This document shows positions 35,851-42,749 of a stretch of DNA of 64,000 nucleotides, one piece after another (the stretch's first letter is position 1; each line of letters begins with the position of its first letter). The stretch is from JAGPDF01 sp052035735 (GTDB lineage: Bacteria; Acidobacteriota; Thermoanaerobaculia; Multivoradales; JAGPDF01), in the NCBI GenBank assembly GCA_052035735.1, contig JBPOHI010000028.1, positions 27,333-91,332 of the forward strand, given 5' to 3'. The notes below the pieces were generated by a model that saw only the letters and a list, made by a program, of their open reading frames with translations, had not been told where the DNA came from and searched no databases. A program made the position numbers and the translations under genes.

Positions 35851-36396
35851 TCAGGGCGTCACTTCGAGCGTAAATTGCGCCGTGTTGGACTCGACGGCCT
35901 TGCCGGACAGGGTGCGTCCGAAGAAGCGAATTCCGACTCGGAGCATGATGACGCGGCTGCCGGTTTCGCTGTCCACGCCATGATTGAACAGGTCCAGAAT
36001 GGGCTGGGTATTGAACTGCTCAGACCGCATGATGGGCCCGTTGTCGAGCTGGTAGGTCCCGTTCACGCCGGCGACGCCGAAAATGTAGTTGATCAGCGCT
36101 GGCGGCTTGCGGGTGCCGGTGTCCGCACGATCGAAGGTGACCTGATAGCTGGAAATCTCGACGTTCATCAGCTCGCTGGTCGTGCCGTTCGGGTCCTTGG
36201 CGATGTTCGACAGGGTGATCTGGCCCACCTGGACCAGCTCGTCGGCGTCGCTGGCGCTGACGCTGACCGGCAGCCCGTCGAAATCGGAGATCGACAGCAG
36301 GACGCCGCCACCGTCGGTCTTGTCGGTGCGGCTCTGGCAGCCCCACATCGTGAGCACCAGGGATCCGAGAGTCAGGAGTTTCTGCGTGCGGTTCAT
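35851..36396 (-). CDS. Small predicted lipoprotein downstream of pilQ
   Basis: This 181-residue protein starts MNRTQKLLTLGSLVLTMWGC, a lipoprotein-like signal with Cys20. The rest (ISDFDGLPVSVSASDADELVQVG; SYQVTFDRADTGTRKPPALI; FTLEVTP) reads as a single beta-sandwich with no family recognised. GGGGAGG precedes the ATG. It lies between pilQ (22-bp gap) and the IPT lipoprotein (20-bp gap), so all are probably one transcript. It could be a secretin-associated pilot or accessory protein, but there is no motif proof. Confidence 0.6.
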   Translation of the reverse strand: MNRTQKLLTLGSLVLTMWGCQSRTDKTDGGGVLLSISDFDGLPVSVSASDADELVQVGQITLSNIAKDPNGTTSELMNVEISSYQVTFDRADTGTRKPPALINYIFGVAGVNGTYQLDNGPIMRSEQFNTQPILDLFNHGVDSETGSRVIMLRVGIRFFGRTLSGKAVESNTAQFTLEVTP

Positions 36397-36418
36397 ATGG
36401 GTATCCTCCCCTGGGTTC

Positions 36419-39100
36419 CTAGAGCTTGATCACCCGCGGGGTGATGAAGATCAGTAGTTCTTCGTTGTCGTCGCCACGCCGGCGGTTCTTGAACAGGTGG
36501 CCGAGAACCGGAATGTTCGCGAGTCCGGGTACGCGGTCCTGGCCCTGGTCGGTGGAGACCTTGTAGATGCCACCGATGACCGTCGTCCCGCCGTCCCGCA
36601 CGATGACCCGCGTCTGGGCCTCCTTGGTCGAGATCGGGGCATTGGTGGCGCCGGCAACAGCGAAGGCGAGCTGCGGCTCGCGCTTCTGTACGTTGACGTC
36701 CATCAGGACGGTGCCCTCGGCGGTCACGTGCGGCGTCACGTCCAGTCGCAGGGTGGCGTTGACGAACTGCACAGTCACGGTGTTGTTGGCGACCGTCTGG
36801 ATCGGGATCTGCAAACCGGACTGGATGCTCGCCGACTCGTTGTTCAGCGTCGCGATCTTCGGCGCGGACAGGATGTTGATCAGGCCGTCACTCTCGGCGG
36901 CCTGGAGGGTCGCATCGAGATTGAACGTGTTGAGAACGTTGCCGAGCGCGAGCCTGAGCAATCCGTTGTTGCCGCCGGTGAGCACGTTCACGCCGCCTTC
37001 GACGGTTCCGTTGTTCGGGAACTGCAGGCCGGTGGTGTTGCCGTGCGCCGCGTCGGCGACTCCGTCGAATCCCCAGCGGATTCCGAGAGTGCGGCTGAAC
37101 CGCTTCGTGGTCTCGACGATGCGCGCCTCGATCATCACCTGCGGCTCCGGGATGTCGAGGGTCTCGATGACCGCGATGACCGTGTCGATGTAGCTCGGCA
37201 GCTCCTTGATGATCAGCGTGTTGGTCCTGGCGTCCACGGTGACCGAGCCACGCTGCGAGAGGATGCCCGTTCCGCGTCCGCCCCCGGTGGCAAGGACGCG
37301 GGCCATGTCGTTGACGCTGGAGTAGCTGATCCGCTTGATCACCGTGCGCAGAGGGATCGACAGCGCCTGCGCCTGGGCGAGCGCCTGCTGTTCCTTGGCC
37401 TCGGCCTCGAGGACGTTGCGCGGCGCGATCCGCATGATGTTGCCGTCGAGCTCGTAGCCGAGGTTGTTGATCTTGAGGATCTGGTCGAGCGCCTGATCCC
37501 ACGGCACGCTCTCGAGCTCGACCGTGACGGTACCGCGGACGCCAGGCTGGACGACGACGTTGAGTCCGCTGATCTTCGCGAACGAACGCAGGACGTCCTT
37601 GATGTCACCGTCCTTGAGGCTGAGCGAGATCGTCTCCCCGACGTACTCCTTGTGAGTACCGCCGATGGTCTGCTGGGCGAAGGCGGGGCTCGGCGCGACA
37701 GCGGGTCGCGGCGCTTCCGCCGCCTGGGTGTCGGCAGCCTCGAGGAGGCTGGTGTCGCGGGCCGCTGCTGGCCGCGAAGCGAAGGCGATGACCGGAGCCG
37801 TCTCTGTCGGCGTCGCCTGGATGCGAGCTACCGGCTCGGGCGCGGCCACCTGCTCCGGTACCGCCGCGGCCGCCACCGACTCTTCGGCGTAGGCCTGAAC
37901 GTCGCTGGCGGCGTAACTCTCCGGAGCCACGGTCTCCGCTTCGGGCTGCGGCCGGATCGGTTCGGTGACCGCGACCGTGAGCGGCTCCTCCGCGGGAGCT
38001 TGTTCCGCCTGGGCATAGACCGCGACGGGCAACGGGCTCGGCTCCGCGGCCGGCGCGGCGGTGGCTACCGCCTCGACCGGCCTAGCCGCTGCGGCAGGAC
38101 GCTCCCCGAAACGGACGACCAGGCCTTCCGGTCCGCGCTCGATGGTCGGCGGGACCGTCTGGCGCAGATCGAAGACGACGCGCGAGACCGCTTCAGGACT
38201 CTTCTTGAACTGCGAAACGCGGATTCTCGCCAGAATCTCGCCGTCGAGCGGCGCGGTGCTTCGTGCGCTCTGATTGACGACGCCATCGAGGTCGATGACG
38301 AATCGGTCGGGATTGTCGAGCTTGAAGGTCGAGTAGGCAAACTCGCCGTTGCCTGCGATGTGCACGACGGCGCTCGCGCCGTCTTCCACCACGTCGACGC
38401 TTGCGAGCATGGAAGCCAGGCGCCCGGTCGGAGGCGGCGCGATCATCGGACGGTCGGCCGTGCCGAGACCGGCAGGCCTCTGGGTGGCATCCGCGACAAC
38501 TGCCGGCTGCGAAGGCGCGGCGGTGTCAACCGCCGGCTCGCCCGCGGAGACCGAAGCGGGAGGCTCCGGGGCCTCCGCGACCGCGATGGCTGAGGTGGCG
38601 CTTGGCACTCTCGCCAGACCCGCCGGGTTCAGGTCGACATGAAGACTGTTCTGGGAGGCGGCCAGCGTGTGCTCGGCCTCCTGCCGCGTACGCACCGTCA
38701 GCCGCGTGAGCGGCCGGTCGCTGGTTTCGTCGACGGCCACTTCGACCGCGGAAACCAGGCCGACTGCAGGCCTCTCGGCGACCACCGCCGGCAGCGGGCG
38801 GGCGTTGGGCAACTCGATGACGAGTGCTCCGTCCGCGTCGCGATAGGTGGTCCACACCAGCGCGGTGTCGGCCACGAGCTCGATCCGCGTCCCGGGCGCA
38901 CCCTCCATCACGGCGAGCCGGGAAATCGTGGCCGGCAGGGATGCGGGCGCCGCCGCTGGCGGTACCGGCTCGGACGACGCCGCCGCGCTCTCCGGAGTTG
39001 CGGCGGCCGAGCCGCTCCAGATCGTCGCGGCCGCAAGAACCAAGGTCCAAGCCTTCCCGTTCCTGAGTGCCCTATTCATGCTTTTCACCACGTCTCCCAT
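36419..39100 (-). CDS. pilQ: Type IV pilus secretin PilQ
   Basis: This 893-residue outer membrane secretin has a signal peptide (MNRALRNGKAWTLVLAAATIWSGSAAA, after a short leader). Two AMIN peptidoglycan-binding domains (residues about 45-140 and 230-340), an Ala/Glu/Pro-rich linker, an STN/N0 domain (ISLSLKDGDIKDVLRSFAKISGLN), and N1 lead to the secretin domain (VMIEARIVETTKRFSRTLGIRW, ILSAPKIATLNNESASIQSG, VDGGT-type TVIGGIYK). It ends LIFITPRVIKL. ATG 39100 was chosen because GGAGGCGAG lies 8 nt before it; ATG 39115 and 39079 are also in frame. It forms the pilus exit channel. Confidence 0.94.
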   Translation of the reverse strand: MGDVVKSMNRALRNGKAWTLVLAAATIWSGSAAATPESAAASSEPVPPAAAPASLPATISRLAVMEGAPGTRIELVADTALVWTTYRDADGALVIELPNARPLPAVVAERPAVGLVSAVEVAVDETSDRPLTRLTVRTRQEAEHTLAASQNSLHVDLNPAGLARVPSATSAIAVAEAPEPPASVSAGEPAVDTAAPSQPAVVADATQRPAGLGTADRPMIAPPPTGRLASMLASVDVVEDGASAVVHIAGNGEFAYSTFKLDNPDRFVIDLDGVVNQSARSTAPLDGEILARIRVSQFKKSPEAVSRVVFDLRQTVPPTIERGPEGLVVRFGERPAAAARPVEAVATAAPAAEPSPLPVAVYAQAEQAPAEEPLTVAVTEPIRPQPEAETVAPESYAASDVQAYAEESVAAAAVPEQVAAPEPVARIQATPTETAPVIAFASRPAAARDTSLLEAADTQAAEAPRPAVAPSPAFAQQTIGGTHKEYVGETISLSLKDGDIKDVLRSFAKISGLNVVVQPGVRGTVTVELESVPWDQALDQILKINNLGYELDGNIMRIAPRNVLEAEAKEQQALAQAQALSIPLRTVIKRISYSSVNDMARVLATGGGRGTGILSQRGSVTVDARTNTLIIKELPSYIDTVIAVIETLDIPEPQVMIEARIVETTKRFSRTLGIRWGFDGVADAAHGNTTGLQFPNNGTVEGGVNVLTGGNNGLLRLALGNVLNTFNLDATLQAAESDGLINILSAPKIATLNNESASIQSGLQIPIQTVANNTVTVQFVNATLRLDVTPHVTAEGTVLMDVNVQKREPQLAFAVAGATNAPISTKEAQTRVIVRDGGTTVIGGIYKVSTDQGQDRVPGLANIPVLGHLFKNRRRGDDNEELLIFITPRVIKL

Positions 39101-39146
39101 GTCGCTCGCCTCCATCGCGCAGTCCTGCCTGAAAAGAAAGGTTGGA

Positions 39147-39752
39147 CTACGGGCTGAGCTTCTTGATCACTTCCCGAAACGGCTTGATCACCGTCGGGTC
39201 GCTGACGATTTGCTTGAAGACGACTTCCTGCTGCGTGATGCTCACGACGTCTCCGTCGTAGAGCTGGTCGCCTTCCCGAATGAGATAGCTCTTTTCCTTG
39301 TTCGACGCCAAAACCTGCGCCACGAAGCCGCGCGCGGTCCTGAAGATCCCCGTCAGGTCGATCTCTTCGATCAGCAGACCGGGGATCCCTTCAGGCAACG
39401 CCCCTTTGCGCTCGGCCTTGTTCTTCGCTGCGAGCAATGAGCGGAATGGATCCCGGCGACTGCCCGGGTCGTACGAATAGGTCGTGCCGGCGAGGACGTC
39501 CTCTTCGCCTGCGAGGATGTCATCGACACTCGTCGTCGCATCGGGAGAAGCCGGAGTTCCCGGCTGAGACGCTTCCGCGGGCGTCGCAGGAGCCTTTCCC
39601 TGCTGCGCCACGGCCGATGGAACGATGACGCACAGACCGAGCGCGATCAGGGTCAGCACCCGGAGCGACATCTCGGTCGCGCTCACGCCGGATACGGGCC
39701 CGCGGCTGGCGCCCGCGCTCGCGTCGAATGTGGCCTGCCTCAGGATACGCAT
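39147..39752 (-). CDS. pilP: Type IV pilus lipoprotein-like assembly protein PilP
   Basis: This 201-residue protein has a hydrophobic segment near residues 30-50 (MSLRVLTLIALGLCVIVPSAVA) and then the PilP core (YDPGSRRDPFRSLLA; GLLIEEIDLTGIFRTARGFVAQV; YLIREGDQLYDGDVVSI). PilP links the inner membrane PilNO to the PilQ secretin. ATG 39752 overlaps the pilO stop as TGATG and has GGGGAGGAAG just upstream. ATG 39671 would place the signal at the very N-terminus and may be the true start. A lipobox cysteine is not at the usual place. Confidence 0.85.
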   Translation of the reverse strand: MRILRQATFDASAGASRGPVSGVSATEMSLRVLTLIALGLCVIVPSAVAQQGKAPATPAEASQPGTPASPDATTSVDDILAGEEDVLAGTTYSYDPGSRRDPFRSLLAAKNKAERKGALPEGIPGLLIEEIDLTGIFRTARGFVAQVLASNKEKSYLIREGDQLYDGDVVSITQQEVVFKQIVSDPTVIKPFREVIKKLSP

Positions 39753-40381
39753 CACTTCCTCCCCGGCTTGGACGCGCCCTTCTTGCCCTTCGCGTTCGTG
39801 ACCGGCTCCGGAGGCGGCGCCTCGCGGTAGATGAAGGTCTTGGCGGTGAACGAGGCGTTGATCGAATGCCCCTTGAGACTCTTCGGCAACGTCGTGATCT
39901 TCAGATTCTCGATGTTGACGATGCGCGAGAAACGACTGACGCGATCGAAGAAGAGCGCCAGGTTGTGATAGCTGCCATTCAACCTGATCGCGATCGGCCA
40001 CTCGCTGTAGAAGTCGCGGTCGGTGAAATTGCCGGGAGTGAAGCGCAGCAGATCGAAGCTCCCCTGCTCCGTCAGTTGGCGAATGCGCCGCAGCAGCTCC
40101 GGCGTGTTGCGGCGCGCCGGGAGAATGCGCAACAGCTTCTCGAGCTCGAGCTCCAGACGCCGGACCTCTTCGCGAAACTGCGGGAGTTTCTGCTTGGCCG
40201 CGCGACCTTCGTTGATCTGACCCTGGAGCGCGTCGAGTTGCTTGACCTTGGCGGCGATCTCCTTGTTGCGCGGAGTCACCAGCAGGTACCAGGAGGCTGC
40301 GACGAGCGCTGCTGCCAGCGCGGCGCCTGCGGCCGCGCCGAAGTACCAGGGCTTGCCTTCGAGACCGGTCTGGATAGCCAT
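39752..40381 (-). CDS. pilO: Type IV pilus inner membrane component PilO
   Basis: This 209-residue bitopic protein has a short cytoplasmic tail, one membrane helix (residues 13-35, YFGAAAGAALAAALVAASWYLLV), a coiled coil (IAAKVKQLDALQGQINEGRAAKQKL), and a periplasmic ferredoxin-like domain (DFYSEWPIAIRLNGSYHNLALFFDRVSRFSRIVNIENL). It pairs with PilN on the periplasmic side of the inner membrane. It follows pilN by 6 bp and overlaps pilP. Confidence 0.9.
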   Translation of the reverse strand: MAIQTGLEGKPWYFGAAAGAALAAALVAASWYLLVTPRNKEIAAKVKQLDALQGQINEGRAAKQKLPQFREEVRRLELELEKLLRILPARRNTPELLRRIRQLTEQGSFDLLRFTPGNFTDRDFYSEWPIAIRLNGSYHNLALFFDRVSRFSRIVNIENLKITTLPKSLKGHSINASFTAKTFIYREAPPPEPVTNAKGKKGASKPGRK

Positions 40382-40387
40382 CGTCGC

Positions 40388-41116
40388 TTACTCCGCCCGC
40401 TTCTGTTGGGCGCCGGGCGCCGGAGCCGGGGTCGCCGCCGCTGGGCCCGCCGGAGTCGACTCTCCGCCGGGACCGGCCGCTCCGGTCGTTTCGGTCGTTT
40501 CGGTCGTCAGGGTGGGCGACTTCGCCGACTTGAAGGAGTAGCCGAGATTGATCTTGAAGTCGTAGGCCTCGAGGCGCGCGGCCTTCGAAGCCATCTGGGT
40601 GGCGTCATTGAGAATCGGCTCGGCGAACTCGTCGACCTTGTCCAGATTGTCGATGAAATTCGCCACCGCCGACATGTTGAATGCCGTGCCGCGGAGGTTG
40701 ATCGTCGTCGGAGTGACGTCCAGGTAGCTCAGCCAGAGCAGCTCCGGCAGGGCGCGGGAGACCTGATCCATGATCTGGACCGGACCGCGCTGATTCGCCT
40801 TCAGTCCGTTGATCACGTCGATCTTGCGCTCGAGCTCGGCCTTCTTGACCTTGTACTCCTCGACCTCTTTGATGACCTGCTTGAGCTCTTCGACTTCCTT
40901 CTGGGCAGCCTGGACTTCCTTGGTCTTCTGACTGAGCTTGTTCTGCACCCAAAGCACCCAGCCGGCGCCGGCGAGCAGGCCGAGAACGATGCCGGCCACG
41001 AGCAGCATGTTGCCCAACTCTCTGGGCCCGCCACCGCCGCCACCGACGAGAGCCGATTTCGACTTGCGTGCAACGACGGGGCGTTTGCCCTCGGCGAGAA
41101 GATTGATCTTGATCAT
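40388..41116 (-). CDS. pilN: Type IV pilus inner membrane component PilN
   Basis: This 242-residue protein starts with the conserved MIKINLL motif, which binds PilM in the cytoplasm. One membrane helix (about residues 33-55, NMLLVAGIVLGLLAGAGWVLWV), a coiled coil (KTKEVQAAQKEVEELKQVIKEVEEY), and a periplasmic domain (QIMDQVSRALPELLWLSYLDVTPTTINLRGTAFNMSAVANFIDNL) follow. The Ala/Pro/Gly-rich tail (about 35 residues) is longer than usual. ATG 41116 was preferred over an earlier in-frame start because MIKINLL must be N-terminal. Confidence 0.93.
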   Translation of the reverse strand: MIKINLLAEGKRPVVARKSKSALVGGGGGGPRELGNMLLVAGIVLGLLAGAGWVLWVQNKLSQKTKEVQAAQKEVEELKQVIKEVEEYKVKKAELERKIDVINGLKANQRGPVQIMDQVSRALPELLWLSYLDVTPTTINLRGTAFNMSAVANFIDNLDKVDEFAEPILNDATQMASKAARLEAYDFKINLGYSFKSAKSPTLTTETTETTGAAGPGGESTPAGPAAATPAPAPGAQQKRAE

Positions 41117-41121
41117 CTCGA

Positions 41122-42177
41122 CTAGCCCCCCATCTTCCGGATCGCCAGACCCACGGCGACGGCGAGCATCGGCGAGATCGACTTCAACCAATCGCGATCG
41201 AAGTCGGCCTCGCGGAAGTGGACACGCCGGAGCGGATCGAGGACCTCGATCGGCACGCCGAAGCGCTCGCGCAGAACCTGCTGGAGATTCGGTGTCAGCG
41301 CGCAGCCACCGGAGAGGACGATCTCGTCGACCGGCCCCTCCGAAGAGGTGGCGGCAAAGAAGTCGAACGTCTTCTGGATCTCCGAAGCCATTTCCGCCGA
41401 CACGCCATCGAGCACCGGCCGGGCATCCGTGGGGCCGTAGCGGTCCACCGCCTGACCGCGCTTCAGCCTCTCGGCCTGGTCGAACGAGAGATTGAACTCC
41501 CGCTGCAGCGCTTCCGTGAACTGATTGCCGCCGAACGAGATGTCGCGCCAGAAAGAGGTCTGCCCGCGCGCCAGGATGTTGATGTTGGTGACGCTCGCCC
41601 CCATGTTGACGAGAGCCACGACCTTGAGCGGGTCGAGGTCGTAGTTCGCCTCGTAGGCGTTCTGGAGGGCGAAAGCGTCGACGTCGACCAGCACCGGCAC
41701 TTTGCCCGCCTGGCTGATGACCGAGACGTAGTCATTGACCTTGTCGCGCTTCACCGCCACCAACAGGACTTCCATGTTCTCGCGGCCGGCTTCCCCTTCG
41801 GACAGCACGACGTAGTCGAGTCGCACGTCGTTGATGTCGAACGGAATGTACTGCTCGGCCTCCCACTGGATCTGCTCGGAGAGATCCTCTGCCGGCATCG
41901 CCGGCATCTGGATCTTCTTGATGATGACCGAGTGACCGGAGAGCGAGGTGGCGTAACTCGGAACGGTGGCGCCAGTGGCGTCGTTGAGCTTGTGGATGGC
42001 GTCGACGACCAGGGACGAGTCCATGATCGACCCATCGACGATTGCTTCGGGCGAAAGGGGCTCGATGCCGAGCCGCTGCAGGGAGTACTCCCCTTTGCGC
42101 TCCTTGAGCTCGACGAGCTTCATCGCCGAGCTGCCGATGTCGAGCCCTACGAGTCCCTTCGAGCGTGAGAACAGCAC
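41122..42177 (-). CDS. pilM: Type IV pilus assembly ATPase-like protein PilM
   Basis: This 351-residue actin-fold protein has the phosphate-1 loop GLVGLDIGSSAMKLVEL, the central ALVNMGASVTNINIL, and the late IVLSGGCALTPNLQQVL. It sits on the cytoplasmic side and binds the PilN N-terminus. The start was set at GTG 42177 (VLFSRSKG) because AAGGGGGTAG lies 8 nt upstream and relatives begin M-L-F-x-x-K. Longer frames from ATG 42237 or TTG 42258 would start within or next to the predicted -10 box of its own promoter. It heads the pilMNOPQ operon. Confidence 0.9.
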   Translation of the reverse strand: MLFSRSKGLVGLDIGSSAMKLVELKERKGEYSLQRLGIEPLSPEAIVDGSIMDSSLVVDAIHKLNDATGATVPSYATSLSGHSVIIKKIQMPAMPAEDLSEQIQWEAEQYIPFDINDVRLDYVVLSEGEAGRENMEVLLVAVKRDKVNDYVSVISQAGKVPVLVDVDAFALQNAYEANYDLDPLKVVALVNMGASVTNINILARGQTSFWRDISFGGNQFTEALQREFNLSFDQAERLKRGQAVDRYGPTDARPVLDGVSAEMASEIQKTFDFFAATSSEGPVDEIVLSGGCALTPNLQQVLRERFGVPIEVLDPLRRVHFREADFDRDWLKSISPMLAVAVGLAIRKMGG

Positions 42178-42239
42178 GGCGTCTTCTACCCCCTTGCCAG
42201 CTGGCGCAGCAACCGCGTTCACTCCGAAAACTTGCATCG

Positions 42240-42268
42240 AAGGTAACAGTAACTGCAAGACCTGTCAA
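42240..42268 (-). promoter_or_regulatory. Predicted sigma-70-type promoter of the pil operon
   Basis: On the minus strand a perfect TTGACA (42263-42268) and TACCTT (42240-42245) are separated by 17 nt. Transcription would start near 42233, leaving a leader of about 55 nt before GTG 42177. Confidence 0.6.
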
Positions 42269-42365
42269 GGGGTTGGCGATATCGCTGCACAGATAGATGT
42301 GCAGCAGTTCACAGCCTCCTCCAGACGAACCCGAAGGGCGCGACGGACGTAGGGCACCCCTCGTC

Positions 42366-42394
42366 TTGCGCGCTACGCGCTCCTCCACTAGAAT
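42366..42394 (+). promoter_or_regulatory. Predicted promoter of rpmB
   Basis: TTGCGC (42366-42371) and TAGAAT (42389-42394) are separated by 17 nt, and the gene begins 52 bp further on. Confidence 0.55.
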
Positions 42395-42445
42395 GACCCG
42401 GTTTCGCTCGATTCTTTTCCCCCGAACCAGACAGGGAGTCTTACG

Positions 42446-42688
42446 ATGGCCAAGCAATGCGAGATCTGCGGCAAGGGAACGGCGACCGGCCGCAAGGTCA
42501 GCCACGCACATAACGTCACCTCGCGCACCTGGGAGCCGAACCTGCGCTCCATCAAGGCGCTGATCGATGGCACCGTGAAGCGCGTGCGCGTCTGCGCCCG
42601 CTGCATTCGGAGCGGCAAGGTGCAGCGACCGCCCGTGCGTACGTACGTCGCCACCGAGAAGCCCGCGACGGCGACCGCCAAGCACTGA
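42446..42688 (+). CDS. rpmB: 50S ribosomal protein L28 (zinc-binding form)
   Basis: This 80-residue protein matches L28: MAKQCEICGKG, the VSHAHNVTSRTWEPNLRSIK core, and a second Cys pair in VRVCARCIRSGKV. The two C-x2-C pairs identify the zinc-ribbon (C+) paralogue type. A short Ala/Thr/Lys-rich tail follows. It is a single-gene plus-strand unit between the pil operon and rel, with its own promoter and terminator. Confidence 0.96.
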   Translation: MAKQCEICGKGTATGRKVSHAHNVTSRTWEPNLRSIKALIDGTVKRVRVCARCIRSGKVQRPPVRTYVATEKPATATAKH

Positions 42689-42711
42689 ATCCGGGCGCGA
42701 GCTCTGGTTCC

Positions 42712-42745
42712 GGGCTCCCTCTCCTCTGGAGACGGGAGCCCTTTT
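42712..42745 (+). terminator. Rho-independent terminator of rpmB
   Basis: GGGCTCCC (42712-42719) pairs with GGGAGCCC (42734-42741); an inner TCTCC/GGAGA pair extends the stem. TTTT follows. On the minus strand no U-run follows, so it serves rpmB only. Confidence 0.85.
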
Positions 42746-42749
42746 CGCG

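Noticed and set aside
36497..38593. 698-codon plus-strand open frame opposite pilQ
   Set aside because: Antisense shadow with Arg/Asp/Gly bias and no domain.
42712..42745. Bidirectional terminator shared by rpmB and rel
   Set aside because: The stem is symmetric, but a U-run exists only in the rpmB direction.
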